Program-made: the position numbers and the translations under genes
Assembly: GCF_000276605.1 (NCBI RefSeq)
Contig: NZ_AKJX01000108.1
Coordinates: forward strand, 1 to 40,298
Source: Acidovorax sp. CF316
GTDB lineage: Bacteria > Pseudomonadota > Gammaproteobacteria > Burkholderiales > Burkholderiaceae_C
Length of the DNA: 40,298 bases
Direction of reading: 5' to 3'
Notes under the pieces: model-generated
What the model saw: only the letters and a program-made list of their open reading frames with translations
The model's database searches: none
What the model was told of the DNA's origin: nothing
Part shown: in pieces, positions 9,252 through 17,955 of the stretch
Layout: every line of letters starts with the position of its first letter
How positions within the stretch are numbered: position 1 is the stretch's first letter

Positions 9252-11603
9252 CTAGCCCTCTTCCTCATTGGAGCCGCGCTTCTGCTGCGCTTCCAGCGCG
9301 GCCTGCACCTGCTTTTGCTTGCCGATCTCGCGCAGCATCTGGTCGCGGCCGCTCCAGTACTGCACGGGCCAGTCGGTGTGTGCGGCGGCCACGGGGCTCA
9401 GCTGGGCCGCGGCGTGCAGCGTCCAGGCCGGGTCGGCCAGGTGCGGGCGGGCGATCGCGCAGAGGTCGGCGCGGCCGGCGGCGATGATGCTGTTGGCATG
9501 GTCGGCCTCGCTGATCGCGCCCACGGCCATGGTGGCGATGCCCACCTCGTTGCGGATGCGGTCGGAAAACGGTGTCTGGTACATGCGGCCGTAGATGGGC
9601 CTGGCGGTGCGCGTGGTCTGGCCGGAGGACACGTCGATCAGGTCGCAGCCCGCGGCCTTGAACAGGCGCGCGATCTCGATGGCATCGTCGGGCGTGGTAC
9701 CACCGGGCGCCCAGTCGTGCGCCGAGATGCGCACGCTCATGGGCCTGTCGGCCGGCCACACGGCGCGCAGCGCGGCGAACACTTCCAGCGGGTAGCGGCA
9801 GCGGTTGGCCAGGCTGCCGCCGTAGTCGTCGCTGCGCTGGTTGGTGATGGGGCTGATGAAGCTGGCCAGCAGGTAGCCATGCGCGCAGTGCAGCTCCAGC
9901 CAATCGAAGCCGCAGGCGGCGGCGCGGCGCGCGCTGTCGGTGAAGGCCGCGGTCATCGCGTCCATGCCCTCGCGGGTCATGGCCGCAGGGGTCTGGTTCT
10001 GCTCGCCATAGGCCAGGGGGCTGGCGGCCAGCAGCGGCCAGTTGCCCTGTGCGAGCGGCTCGTCCGTGCCTTCCCAGCCCACGCGGGTCGAGCCCTTGGG
10101 CCCGCTGTGGCCCAGCTGCATGCCGATCTTCGCGCTGCTGCTGCCGTGCACAAACTGCACGATGCGCGTGAAGGCGGCCTGCTGGTCGTCGTTCCACAGC
10201 CCCGTGCAGCCGGGGGTGATGCGGCCTTCGGGTGTGGGGCTGGTCATCTCCACCATCACCATGGCCGCGCCGCCCAGGGCGCGCGCTCCCAGGTGCACCA
10301 GCAAGAAGTCCTGCGGCACGCCGTCGACCGCGCTGTAGGTGGCCATGGGCGAGACGACAATGCGGTTCTTGAGCGTGAGGCCGCGCACGGTGAACGGCGT
10401 GAGCATGGGCGGCACTGCGGTCTTGCCGCCGGCCAGCCAGCCCTCGTAGCCTTCGAGCCACTGCGCATCGCGCAGGCGCAGGTTCTCATGGCTGATGCGC
10501 TGGCTGCGCGTGAGCAGCGAGTACGCGAACTGCTCCACCTGCATGCCGGTGTAGCGCGTCACGTTCTCGAACCACTCGGTGGAGTTGCGTGCTGCGTTCT
10601 GGATCTTGAGCACCTCGACACTGCGGCGGGCCTCGTAGTGCTGCAGCACCTCATCGACAGGCAGGCCGGTGGCGAACTCGTTGGCCAGGTCGATGGCGTC
10701 CTCGAGCGCGAGCTTGGTGCCGCTTCCGATGGAGAAATGCGCTGTGTGCGCTGCGTCGCCCATCAGCACGATGGGCACGGCCTTGCCGGCGATGGTCTCG
10801 CGGTGCACCCAGGTGTTGCAGATCACGCGCGGAAAGCGGATCCAGTTGGCCGAGCCGCGCAGGTGCGTGGCATTGCTGATGAGGGCGTTGCCATCGAGGT
10901 ACTTGCCGAACAGGCGCTCGCAGAAGGCAATCGCCTCGGGCTGCTCCATCTGGTCCAGGCCATGGGCCCTCCACACGGCTTCGGGCGTTTCCACGATGAA
11001 GGTGGAGGTGTCGGCGTCGAACTGGTAGGCATGGGCCTGGAACCAGCCGTGCTCCGTCTGCTCGAAAGCAAAGGTAAAAGCGTCGAACTTTTTGTGCGTG
11101 CCCAGCCAGACGAAGCGGCACTGGCGCAGGTCGATGTCGGGCTGGTAGGTGGCGGCGTAGCGGGTGCGGATGCGGCTGTTCAGGCCATCGCTGGCAATCA
11201 CCAGGTCGGCGCCGTGCTTCGCGGCGGCTTCCTGGTCGTCCTGTACGTCGGCCTCGAACACCAGCTCCACGCCCACCGCCAGGCAGCGGTCCTGCAGGAT
11301 GTTGAGCAGCCGCTTGCGGCCGATGCCGCAGAAGCCGTGGCCGCCCGAGCGCACGCTCTGCCCCTTGAAGAACACCTCGATGTCGTCCCAGTGGTTGAAC
11401 GCATCGCCGATCTGGCGCGCCGTGGCGGCATCAGCCGCCTGCAGGTTGGCCAGCGTCTGGTCCGAGAGCACCACGCCCCAGCCGAAGGTATCGAACGGTC
11501 GGTTGCGCTCGAGCACCGTCACGCGGTGTGCCGGATTCTGCTGCTTCATGAGCAGGGCGAAATACAGACCTGCGGGGCCGCCGCCAATGCAAAGTATGTT
11601 CAT
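9252..11603 (-). CDS. Bifunctional 2-aminobenzoyl-CoA (or salicylyl-CoA) monooxygenase/reductase
   Basis: This 783-residue fusion has an FAD aromatic hydroxylase at about residues 1-375 and an old-yellow-enzyme reductase at about 399-765. The first part shows '[14 protein letters not shown]' (FAD dinucleotide fold), '[12 protein letters not shown]' and '[25 protein letters not shown]'. The second part starts '[24 protein letters not shown]' and contains '[31 protein letters not shown]'. The domain order and size match the Azoarcus evansii 2-aminobenzoyl-CoA monooxygenase/reductase, which hydroxylates and then reduces the ring. The same family is named salicylyl-CoA 5-hydroxylase in databases. 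Dehydrogenase and crotonase neighbours favour the anthranilate reading. The ATG at 11603 is fixed by the FAD motif nine residues in; it has no Shine-Dalgarno sequence and the promoter lies directly upstream. Confidence 0.9.
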   Translation of the reverse strand: MNILCIGGGPAGLYFALLMKQQNPAHRVTVLERNRPFDTFGWGVVLSDQTLANLQAADAATARQIGDAFNHWDDIEVFFKGQSVRSGGHGFCGIGRKRLLNILQDRCLAVGVELVFEADVQDDQEAAAKHGADLVIASDGLNSRIRTRYAATYQPDIDLRQCRFVWLGTHKKFDAFTFAFEQTEHGWFQAHAYQFDADTSTFIVETPEAVWRAHGLDQMEQPEAIAFCERLFGKYLDGNALISNATHLRGSANWIRFPRVICNTWVHRETIAGKAVPIVLMGDAAHTAHFSIGSGTKLALEDAIDLANEFATGLPVDEVLQHYEARRSVEVLKIQNAARNSTEWFENVTRYTGMQVEQFAYSLLTRSQRISHENLRLRDAQWLEGYEGWLAGGKTAVPPMLTPFTVRGLTLKNRIVVSPMATYSAVDGVPQDFLLVHLGARALGGAAMVMVEMTSPTPEGRITPGCTGLWNDDQQAAFTRIVQFVHGSSSAKIGMQLGHSGPKGSTRVGWEGTDEPLAQGNWPLLAASPLAYGEQNQTPAAMTREGMDAMTAAFTDSARRAAACGFDWLELHCAHGYLLASFISPITNQRSDDYGGSLANRCRYPLEVFAALRAVWPADRPMSVRISAHDWAPGGTTPDDAIEIARLFKAAGCDLIDVSSGQTTRTARPIYGRMYQTPFSDRIRNEVGIATMAVGAISEADHANSIIAAGRADLCAIARPHLADPAWTLHAAAQLSPVAAAHTDWPVQYWSGRDQMLREIGKQKQVQAALEAQQKRGSNEEEG

Positions 11604-11611
11604 GGGAAAAT

Positions 11612-11639
11612 AGTTTAGGCTTAAACAAAATACTGTCAA
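11612..11639 (-). promoter_or_regulatory. Sigma-70 promoter of the aryl-CoA operon
   Basis: On the minus strand a perfect -35 TTGACA (11639-11634) is followed after 16 bases by TAAACT (11617-11612); AACTAT at 18 bases is an alternative -10. Transcription would start about 2 bases before, or at, the ATG at 11603, and no ribosome binding site fits between, so the message would be leaderless. Confidence 0.65.
11613..11626. promoter_or_regulatory. Palindromic operator in the promoter spacer (probable MarR site)
   Basis: GTTTA-N4-TAAAC is an inverted repeat between the -35 and -10 elements and overlaps the latter. A bound dimer would exclude RNA polymerase. The MarR gene second in this operon is the obvious candidate to bind it; this is inferred from position. 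Confidence 0.55.
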
Positions 11640-11691
11640 TGGGGCCATCCCGGAAAAACGCCTGAGCGGTGGTTTCCGCTGGGACAGGGTG

Positions 11692-11720
11692 TTGACGCAC
11701 TGCAGCACAAGGCCAAAAAT
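11692..11720 (+). promoter_or_regulatory. Possible promoter of the cyclopropane fatty acid synthase gene
   Basis: TTGACG at 11692-11697 and AAAAAT at 11715-11720 are 17 bases apart, pointing at the synthase start at 11728. The -10 match is weak, and initiation would again fall almost on the start codon. Confidence 0.3.
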
Positions 11721-11727
11721 AACCGGC

Positions 11728-13008
11728 ATGAAGCACCTGCTGCACGCCCTGGAAGGGCGGCTGGCGGCCTTGCCCGTGCCCATGGCGGTCCAGCTGCCAG
11801 CAGGCCGGCAACTGGGCGCCAGCAAGCCTGCCGTCATCCTGCGGTTCAGGGACCGCATGGCCCTGGTCGCCCTGGCCACGGGCGAGATCGGCAACGTCGG
11901 CGCTGCCATCGTCGAGGGCCGCGTGGCGCTCGAAGGCGGCATGCGCGACCTGATGGCCGCTGCCGCCGGCCTGCTGACCCGCGACCCGGCACACGGACAA
12001 CGGCACCACTGGTGGCACCGCGCGCTGGCGCGCGCCCGCTCCATGGCCGCGCACACTCGGGGACACGACGCGCGGCACGTGCGTTTCCACTACGACTTGT
12101 CCGACGATTTCTATGCGCTCTGGCTGGACGAGCGGCGCGTGTACTCCTGTGCCTACTACCGCGGAGCCGGCATGGACCTGGACCAGGCGCAGCGGGCCAA
12201 GCTCGACCATATCTGCCGCAAGCTGCGCCTGGCGCCCGGCGAGCGCTTCCTGGACATCGGTGCCGGCTGGGGCGGCCTGCTGCTGTGGGCGGCCGAGCAC
12301 TATAGTGTGGATGCCACGGGCATCACCCTCTCACGCCACCAGCACGCGCACGTTCAGCGCCTGATTGCAGAACGCGGCCTGCAGGGCCGCGTGCGCATGG
12401 AGCTGCGCGACTACCGCGAGCTGGAGGCTGCGGTGCCCTTCGACAAGATTGCCTCGGTCGGTATGTTCGAGCATGTGGGGCGCGCGCAGATGGGCCGCTA
12501 TTTCGCCACGGTGCACCGCCTGCTGCGGCCGGGCGGCCTGCTGCTCAACCATGGCATCACCGCCGGTGCGGTGGACAACACCCAGCTGGGCGCCGGCATG
12601 GGTGACTTCATCGAGGAATACATCTTTCCTGGCGGCGAACTGCTGCACGTGAGCGTGGTGCTGGCGGACATGGCACGCGCCGGCCTGGAAATGGTGGACA
12701 CCGAGAACCTGCGCCCGCACTATGCGCGCACCCTGTGGGCCTGGTCCGACAGGCTGGAGGCAAGGTTGCCTGCGGCGCGCGAGGTGCTGGCCGCACAAGG
12801 GGGCGACGCGCAGTGCGATAAGGTGCTGCGTGCGTACCGCCTGTACCTCGCTGGAAGCGCCCTCGGCTTCGAGCGAGGCTGGATGGCCCTGCACCAGATG
12901 CTGGCCACGAGGCCCGACGGGGATGCGGCAAGGGGCAGACCACCCGGCGCACAATCGGACTACCCGTTCACCCGGGACTACATGTACAAAGAGAACACTG
13001 CCACTTGA
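11728..13008 (+). CDS. cfa: Cyclopropane-fatty-acyl-phospholipid synthase
   Basis: This 426-residue SAM-dependent enzyme methylenates cis double bonds of membrane phospholipid acyl chains. Signature stretches are '[27 protein letters not shown]' (with the conserved active-site Cys), '[18 protein letters not shown]' (SAM binding), '[16 protein letters not shown]' with the conserved Glu, 'LLLNHGIT', and the '[12 protein letters not shown]' segment. An N-terminal domain of about 110 residues precedes the methyltransferase core, as in longer family members. The ATG at 11728 was chosen because it gives a normal N-terminus; an in-frame GTG at 11689 adds a cysteine-containing stretch without support. 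It is divergent from the aryl-CoA operon. Function is well supported. Confidence 0.9.
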   Translation: MKHLLHALEGRLAALPVPMAVQLPAGRQLGASKPAVILRFRDRMALVALATGEIGNVGAAIVEGRVALEGGMRDLMAAAAGLLTRDPAHGQRHHWWHRALARARSMAAHTRGHDARHVRFHYDLSDDFYALWLDERRVYSCAYYRGAGMDLDQAQRAKLDHICRKLRLAPGERFLDIGAGWGGLLLWAAEHYSVDATGITLSRHQHAHVQRLIAERGLQGRVRMELRDYRELEAAVPFDKIASVGMFEHVGRAQMGRYFATVHRLLRPGGLLLNHGITAGAVDNTQLGAGMGDFIEEYIFPGGELLHVSVVLADMARAGLEMVDTENLRPHYARTLWAWSDRLEARLPAAREVLAAQGGDAQCDKVLRAYRLYLAGSALGFERGWMALHQMLATRPDGDAARGRPPGAQSDYPFTRDYMYKENTAT

Positions 13009-13025
13009 GAGGACATCTGCACACC

Positions 13026-13352
13026 ATGCTCTACAAATTCAAGTCCAAAGCCGCCGCCGACCTGATCATGCTGGAACCCCAGGGCCGCCAGATCCTGGAG
13101 ATCATCGGCAAGACGCCGGGTGCCAACGGCATCGTGACCGCGGCGCAGATCCCTGGCGCGATTGCAGCGCTCGAGGCGGCGGTGAAGGCCAGCGAGGCCC
13201 AGCCGCCGGTGCAGGAGGGCCAGGACGCCGAGGACGAAGAAGAACCTGGTGGCCGTGCCGAGACGGTGAAGCTGCGCCAGCGCGCAGCGCCGTTCATCGA
13301 GATGCTGCGCAAGAGCGCGGCGGAGCAGGCAGACGTGGTCTGGGGCGTGTGA
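13026..13352 (+). CDS. DUF1840 domain-containing protein
   Basis: This is a 108-residue cytoplasmic protein. It begins 'MLYKFKSKAAADLIMLEPQGRQILEIIGK', the recognisable opening of DUF1840, a small family common in betaproteobacteria, and ends 'RAAPFIEMLRKSAAEQADVVWGV', also conserved in that family. The middle is an acidic, low-complexity linker ('EGQDAEDEEEPGG'). No signal peptide or membrane segment is visible. It starts 17 bases after the fatty acid synthase gene, with GAGAGGA upstream, so it may be cotranscribed. Function is unknown. Confidence 0.85.
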   Translation: MLYKFKSKAAADLIMLEPQGRQILEIIGKTPGANGIVTAAQIPGAIAALEAAVKASEAQPPVQEGQDAEDEEEPGGRAETVKLRQRAAPFIEMLRKSAAEQADVVWGV

Positions 13353-13381
13353 CCATGGCTTGACCTGACCCGGGGAAGCCT

Positions 13382-13990
13382 GTGGACAAGATAGACCTGA
13401 AGAAGGATCTCAAGCACCTGTACCAGCCCTCGGCCCGCAGCGTGGTCGAGGTCGAAGTCCCCGTGTTCCGGTTCCTGATGGTCGATGGAGCGGGCGACCC
13501 GACCGGCTCCATGCCCTATGCGCAGGCCGTGGAAGCCTTGTTTGCCGTCTCCTACACCGCCAAGTTCATGGTCAAGAAGGGTGCGCAGGCCATCGACTAC
13601 GCGGTGATGCCGCTGGAAGGCCTGTGGTGGGCGGATGACATGTCGGCGTTCGTCGCCAATGACCGCGCCCGGTGGAAGTGGACGATGATGGTCATGCAGC
13701 CTTCCTTTGCCACACCTGAGGTCATTGCCCGGGCCATGGAAGAGGTCCGGCGCAAGAAGGCCCTGCCGGGCGTGGAGCGCATGCGCCTGGAGGAGTTTGC
13801 CGAAGGGCGGTGCGCGCAGGTGCTGCACCTCGGTCCCTTCACAGAGGAGGGGCCCACCATCGAGCGGGTCCACGGCTTCATCGATGCGCGGGCCTCACGG
13901 GCGGGAAAGCACCATGAGATCTACCTGAGCGACATCCGCAAGGCCGCGCCCGAGAAGTGGAAGACGGTCATCCGCCAGCCCATGGCCTGA
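13382..13990 (+). CDS. GyrI-like small-molecule-binding domain protein
   Basis: This 202-residue protein belongs to the GyrI-like (SOUL/BRE1 effector-binding) group found as stand-alone proteins. Recognisable parts are 'FRFLMVDGAGDPTGSMPYAQAVEALFAVSYTAKFMVKK', 'YAVMPLEGLWW' and 'WKWTMMVMQPSF', followed by 'LHLGPFTEEGPTIERVHGFI' and 'HHEIYLSDIRKAAPEKWKTVIRQPM' near the C-terminus. The GTG at 13382 is supported by GGGGAAG a few bases upstream and by the family N-terminus. No DNA-binding domain is attached. It is probably a ligand-binding or hydrolase-like protein of unknown substrate, and it converges with the Bug gene downstream. Confidence 0.8.
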   Translation: MDKIDLKKDLKHLYQPSARSVVEVEVPVFRFLMVDGAGDPTGSMPYAQAVEALFAVSYTAKFMVKKGAQAIDYAVMPLEGLWWADDMSAFVANDRARWKWTMMVMQPSFATPEVIARAMEEVRRKKALPGVERMRLEEFAEGRCAQVLHLGPFTEEGPTIERVHGFIDARASRAGKHHEIYLSDIRKAAPEKWKTVIRQPMA

Positions 13991-14023
13991 CGGTTCCGCG
14001 CCTTGCCGCGCAGGCTGGAAGCG

Positions 14024-15133
14024 TTAGTCGACCTTCGCCCCCGACGCCTTCACCACCTGCGCCCACTTCTTGTGCTCGGCGTCGATGTGCCGGGCGAACT
14101 CGGCCGGTGTGTTGCCGCCGGGGATCGCTCCCTGGGCCATCAGGCGCTCCTTCATCGCGGGTGAGGCCAGGGACTTGGCGACTTCCTGCTGGATGCGGTT
14201 CACGATGTCGGGCGGGGTGCCGGCGGGGGCCAGCAGGCCGAACCAGGAGCTGGCCTCGTAGCCCTTGAGCGTGGGGCCGCCGGCCTGTTCCACCGTGGGC
14301 ACTTCGGGCAGCGCGCCGGAGCGCTGGCTGCTGGTCACGGCCAGGGCGGTGAGCTTGCCGGCCTTGATCTGGGCCATGGAGGAGGGCAGGTTGTCGAACA
14401 TCACGTCGGCGTTGCCGCCCACCAGGTCCAGCAGCGCGGGGCCGGAGCCGCGGTAGGGCAGGTGCAGCATGAAGGTGCCGGTCATGCTCTTGAACAGTTC
14501 GCCCGCCAGATGGATGGAGGTGCCGTTGCCGCTCGATGCCATGTTGAACTTGCCGGGGTTGGCCTTGGCGGCGCGGATGAAATCCTGCACATTGGCGATG
14601 CCCAGGGACTTGGCCTTGTCCATGTTCATCACCATCACGTTGGGCACGGCGGCCACCAGGGTGATGGGCGCGAAATCCTTGATCGGGTCGTAGGGCAGCT
14701 TGGCGTACAGCGCGCGGTTGATGCCGTGCGTGCCCACCGTGCCCATGAGCAAGGTATAGCCGTCGGCCGGGGCCTTGGCCACGATCTCGGCGCCCACGTT
14801 GCCGCCGGCGCCCGCGCGGTTGTCCACCACGAACTGCTGGCCGAAGACGCGCGACAGGTCGGGCGTGAGCGCGCGGGCCAGGATGTCGGTGGTGCCACCG
14901 GGCGCAAACGGCACGACGATGCGCACCGGCTTGTTGGGCCATGCGCCGCCGGCAGGTGCTGCGCCCGGTTGCTGTGCGTGGGCGGACCGGGGCAGCAGCA
15001 AGGCGCTGGCGGTGGCCACGGCCAGCGCGCCCAGCGCGCTCAGGGTGAACGCCATGGCAATAAACTTGCGGCGGCTGCGGGCGCGGGTTTTCGCGGCGAT
15101 CGCGGGGTGGGTGTTGCGGGCGTGCTGTGCCAT
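14024..15133 (-). CDS. Tripartite tricarboxylate transporter-type (Bug/TctC) substrate-binding protein with Tat-like signal
   Basis: This 369-residue periplasmic receptor of the Bug family has '[30 protein letters not shown]' opening the mature domain, '[27 protein letters not shown]', '[30 protein letters not shown]' and '[24 protein letters not shown]'. The long N-terminus carries SRRKFI before a hydrophobic stretch ending 'SAHAQ', which fits a twin-arginine signal, unlike its downstream paralogue with a plain Sec signal. No membrane subunits (TctA/TctB) are nearby, the usual situation for Bug proteins. The ligand, probably a carboxylate, is not predictable. Confidence 0.9.
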   Translation of the reverse strand: MAQHARNTHPAIAAKTRARSRRKFIAMAFTLSALGALAVATASALLLPRSAHAQQPGAAPAGGAWPNKPVRIVVPFAPGGTTDILARALTPDLSRVFGQQFVVDNRAGAGGNVGAEIVAKAPADGYTLLMGTVGTHGINRALYAKLPYDPIKDFAPITLVAAVPNVMVMNMDKAKSLGIANVQDFIRAAKANPGKFNMASSGNGTSIHLAGELFKSMTGTFMLHLPYRGSGPALLDLVGGNADVMFDNLPSSMAQIKAGKLTALAVTSSQRSGALPEVPTVEQAGGPTLKGYEASSWFGLLAPAGTPPDIVNRIQQEVAKSLASPAMKERLMAQGAIPGGNTPAEFARHIDAEHKKWAQVVKASGAKVD

Positions 15134-15279
15134 GGAAATGCTTTCTTGAAGAGCCGGGTGTATGCCTGCAGTTCTACGCGGGCGCGCGCGCTCCGGGCAG
15201 ATGGATTACCCGAAGACGGGGGCGTGGAATGCGTGCGATGCTGGTGGAAATCAGGCTGGGTGCTCGGCCACCCGGGCGC

Positions 15280-15315
15280 AAAAAAAGCCACCAGGCCCTG
15301 GGGGCGTGGTGGCTT
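15280..15315 (-). terminator. Rho-independent terminator after the second Bug gene
   Basis: On the minus strand a 9-base stem AAGCCACCA/TGGTGGCTT, a C/C mismatch, a further GCCC/GGGC stem and a CCA loop are followed by a run of T (the A-run at 15280-15286 on the + strand). It begins about 25 bases after the stop at 15340, so it separates the two Bug genes into different transcripts. Confidence 0.85.
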
Positions 15316-15339
15316 GCGCAGCGCGCGGGTTCCGGGCGA

Positions 15340-16326
15340 TCAGTCGGCGTAGGTGCCGGCCGCCTTGATCACGGCAGTCCACTTGTCGATCTCGGCCACC
15401 ACGAACTTCTTGTGCTCGGCGGGTTCGACGCGCTTGTCGGTCACGACCACGGCGCCCAGGCCTTCCTGCTTCTTGATGAAGTCGGGGTCCTTCAGGGCGA
15501 CCTTCAGAGCGTCGTTGATCTTCTTGGCGACGTCAGGTGGCGTGCCCTTGGGACCGTACAGGCCGTGCCAGATGGTCACTTCGAAGTTCTTCAGGCCCGA
15601 CTCGGCCAGGGTGGGCAGGTCCTTGAGCAAAGGCGTGGTCAGGCGCTTCTGGGTCGTCACGGCGTAGGCCTTGACCTTCTTGGCTTCGATCTGTCCCGAG
15701 GTGTTGGTGGTCTGGTCGCACAGCAGGTCGATCTGGCCGCCGATCAGGTCGGTGATGGCCGGTGCCGTGCCCTTGTAGGGGACGGGGGTCATGTCGATCT
15801 GCACGGCGCTCTGGAACATCAGGCCGCACAGGTGCGAGGCAGAGCCCAGGCCGGCATTGCCCAGGTTGATCTTGCCCTTGTTCTGGGCGAGCCAGGCCGA
15901 CAGTTCCTTGTAGTTGTTGGCGGCCATGGTGGGGCGCGCGATCAGCGTCATGGGCACGTCGTTGACCATGCCCAGGTACTCGAAGTCGTTGGGCACGCTG
16001 AAGGCCAGCTTGCGGTACAGCGCAGGCATGGTGGACATGCCGATGTGGTTGAGCAGCAGGGTGTAGCCGTCGGGTGCGGCGCGGGCGACGCGGGCGGCAC
16101 CGATGGAGCTGCCGGCGCCGGCGGTGTTGTCCACCACCACGTTGGCGCCCAGCGGTTTGCGCAGGGCTTCGGCCAGGTCACGCGCCACGCGGTCGGTCGG
16201 GCCGCCGGCAGCGAAAGGCACCACGATGGTGACCGTCTTGTCCTTGGATGGATATTCCTGCGCTGCGGCGCCGAAGGCGGCTGCTGCCGCTGCGGCGACA
16301 AGGGCGAGTTGGATCAGTTTTTTCAT
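15340..16326 (-). CDS. Bug/TctC family tripartite tricarboxylate transporter substrate-binding protein
   Basis: This 328-residue periplasmic receptor has a short Sec signal peptide ('MKKLIQLALVAAAAAAAFGAAA', cleavage near residue 22). The mature domain shows the Bug pattern 'KTVTIVVPFAAGGPTDRVARDLAEAL', 'NTAGAGSSIGAARVARAAPDGYTLLLNHIG', 'VPYKGTAPAITDLIGGQIDLLCDQTTN' and 'IWHGLYGPKGTPPDVAKKINDAL'. It is only distantly similar to the Bug protein encoded downstream, so the pair is not a recent duplication. It has its own terminator, and its upstream region is a 342-base, locally AT-rich gap. The ligand is unknown. Confidence 0.92.
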   Translation of the reverse strand: MKKLIQLALVAAAAAAAFGAAAQEYPSKDKTVTIVVPFAAGGPTDRVARDLAEALRKPLGANVVVDNTAGAGSSIGAARVARAAPDGYTLLLNHIGMSTMPALYRKLAFSVPNDFEYLGMVNDVPMTLIARPTMAANNYKELSAWLAQNKGKINLGNAGLGSASHLCGLMFQSAVQIDMTPVPYKGTAPAITDLIGGQIDLLCDQTTNTSGQIEAKKVKAYAVTTQKRLTTPLLKDLPTLAESGLKNFEVTIWHGLYGPKGTPPDVAKKINDALKVALKDPDFIKKQEGLGAVVVTDKRVEPAEHKKFVVAEIDKWTAVIKAAGTYAD

Positions 16327-16668
16327 GAGTGCTCCTCTGTAAAAGACGGGCCATGATATCCAGCGACCCTTTCGCCAGTATTGCGGGAATTACGTACCAT
16401 GCGGGGGGTAGTGGCTTTAAGCAAAAGAAGGCTCAAGCGCACTGTATTTCGTCATGTTCAGCTATCAATGGGATAGCAATTTAAGGGTAAACACTGGCCC
16501 GGAAAAGGGGCAGCGTTTTCCCTTGGATTGACCTGGGTCAGGGGTTTGGAGAGGGGCCTGGGAAAATACGCTCCAAGCCTTCTCCATATTTGCAGAATAT
16601 GTCTATATATGGGGAATATGGATTGCTCCATTAATCCCCCATGAGGCCAATGGATTAAGCCGGACGCG
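16327..16668. other. 342-base non-coding gap with several palindromes
   Basis: No gene is credible here. The gap lies upstream of the second Bug gene and downstream of the PaaK-like gene and is visibly richer in A+T than its neighbours. It holds GCTATC-N5-GATAGC (16461-16477), TGACC-TG-GGTCA (16529-16540), CATATT-N5-AATATG (16585-16601) with a second AATATGG at 16615-16621, and TTAATCC/GGATTAA (16631-16658). It probably contains the Bug promoter; I could not fix the -35/-10. Confidence 0.5.
16461..16477. repeat. Small palindrome resembling dispersed intergenic repeats of Comamonadaceae
   Basis: A GCTATC-N5-GATAGC hairpin is preceded by 'ctcaagcgca' and followed by 'aatt'. From memory, Acidovorax-type genomes carry many intergenic elements with a CAAGCGC box near a GCTAT/ATAGC stem. 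Only one copy is seen here, so the assignment is tentative. Confidence 0.3.
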
Positions 16669-17919
16669 TCAGCGGTAACTGCGCGCGTCCTCGATCACCC
16701 GTCCGTCGTTGGGCAGGCTGCCAGGCGGCACCATCTGCACCTCGCCGCGCAGCTTGGTCACCTCGCGGATGGCGCTTTCGAGCTGCTGGGCCAGGCCTTC
16801 GGCGGTCTCGGTGGTCTCCACCTGCAGCAGCATCTGGTCGTTGGCCATCTCGCCACTGACCACCAGGCGCGCACGCAGCACCTGTGGAAAGCGCCGTGCA
16901 ATGGTGGCCACCTGTCCGGGGTGCACGAACATGCCGCGCACCTTGGTGGTCTGGTCGGCGCGGCCCATCCAGCCCTTGATGCGGCTGTTGGTGCGGCCCG
17001 TGGGGCAGGTGCCGGGCAGCACCGCCGAGAGGTCGCCGGTGCCAAAGCGCACCAACGGGTAGTCGGGGTTCAGGGTGGTCACCACCAGTTCGCCGACCTC
17101 GCCCTCGGGCACGGGGTCGCCGGTGCCGGGGCGCACGATCTCCACGATCACCCCCTCGTCGAGCACCAGGCCTTCGCGCGCGCTGGTCTCGTAGGCAATC
17201 AGTCCCAGATCGGCCGTGGCATAGCACTGGTAGCCTGCAATGCCGCGCTCGGCGAACCAGTCGCGCAGCGAGGGCGGGAAGGCTTCGGCCGAGACCAGCG
17301 CCTTGGTGACGGTCGGCAGGGGGACTCCCATCTCCGTCGCCTTTTCGACGATCAGCTTGAGGAAGCTCGGCGTGCCGATGTAACCCGCGGGGCGCAGCTC
17401 GGCCATGGCCTGCACCTGCTGCTCGGTCTGGCCGGTGCCGCCGGCAAACACCGTGCAGCCCAGGGCGTGGGCACCGGTCTCCATCATGGAGCCGGCGGGC
17501 ACGAAGTGGTAGCTGAAGCTGTTGTGGATCAGCTCGCCGGGGCGAAAGCCGGCGCTGAAGATGGCGCGCGCCATGCGCCAGTAGTCACGCCGCGTGCCTT
17601 CGGGTTCATAGATGGTACCGGGGCTGGCAAACACGCGCGGCATGGCCGCGCCGAAGCCGAGGGCGCTGAAGCCACCGAAGACGTTGCCGGCGCGGCCGGC
17701 CTGCTGGCGCTCGAGCAGCTCGTGCTTGCGCGTCACGGGCAGTTGCGCGAGGGCTGCGCGGCTGGTGATCGCCGAGGCGTCGACCCCGGCCAGGATGCCG
17801 GCGAAGGCGGGCGAGGCCTTCTGGGCATGGGCTACCTGGGCGGGCAGGGCCGCGAGCAGGGCCGCTTCGCGTGCGTGCGGATCGCGGGTTTCAAGAGCGT
17901 CGTAGTGGGCTGCGGTCAT
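16669..17919 (-). CDS. PaaK-like (phenylacetate-CoA ligase-related) protein with degenerate P-loop
   Basis: This 416-residue protein is related to phenylacetate-CoA ligase. Family features are 'LPVTRKHELLERQ', 'GFRPGELIHNSFSYHFVPAGSMMETGAHALGCTVFAGG', 'YATADLGLIAYET' (A5-type), 'GELVVTTLNPDYPLVRFGTGDLSAVLPGTC' (A7) and 'GRADQTTKVRGMFVHPGQVA' (A8). The usual ATP-phosphate loop (SSGTTGKPT in PaaK) reads 'ASPGTIYEPEGTR', without the glycine/lysine pattern, so ATP use needs proof. It is last in the Liv-type operon, 36 bases after livF, and would activate, or at least bind, the imported acid. The family is clear; the substrate and activity are not. Confidence 0.82.
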   Translation of the reverse strand: MTAAHYDALETRDPHAREAALLAALPAQVAHAQKASPAFAGILAGVDASAITSRAALAQLPVTRKHELLERQQAGRAGNVFGGFSALGFGAAMPRVFASPGTIYEPEGTRRDYWRMARAIFSAGFRPGELIHNSFSYHFVPAGSMMETGAHALGCTVFAGGTGQTEQQVQAMAELRPAGYIGTPSFLKLIVEKATEMGVPLPTVTKALVSAEAFPPSLRDWFAERGIAGYQCYATADLGLIAYETSAREGLVLDEGVIVEIVRPGTGDPVPEGEVGELVVTTLNPDYPLVRFGTGDLSAVLPGTCPTGRTNSRIKGWMGRADQTTKVRGMFVHPGQVATIARRFPQVLRARLVVSGEMANDQMLLQVETTETAEGLAQQLESAIREVTKLRGEVQMVPPGSLPNDGRVIEDARSYR

Positions 17920-17955
17920 GGAATGCTTTCGGGTGCGGTCAATGCCAGGGTGGTG

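Noticed and set aside
8721..11618. Very long + strand open frame opposite the aryl-CoA operon
   Set aside because: It is antisense to three well-recognised genes, has His/Gly/Ala-rich repetitive composition, and matches no protein family; a typical shadow frame in high-G+C DNA.
11689..11727. Upstream GTG start for cyclopropane fatty acid synthase
   Set aside because: It overlaps the only promoter-like elements for the gene and adds residues without family support.
11604..12056. N-terminal extension of the monooxygenase/reductase frame
   Set aside because: The frame is open upstream but the FAD motif starts nine residues after the ATG at 11603, the extension would cross the promoter and overlap cfa, and its composition is not protein-like.
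16529..16540. TGACC-TG-GGTCA palindrome as a specific Fnr or NarL site
   Set aside because: It does not match the Fnr consensus (TTGAT-N4-ATCAA) and stands alone; kept only as part of the description of the gap.
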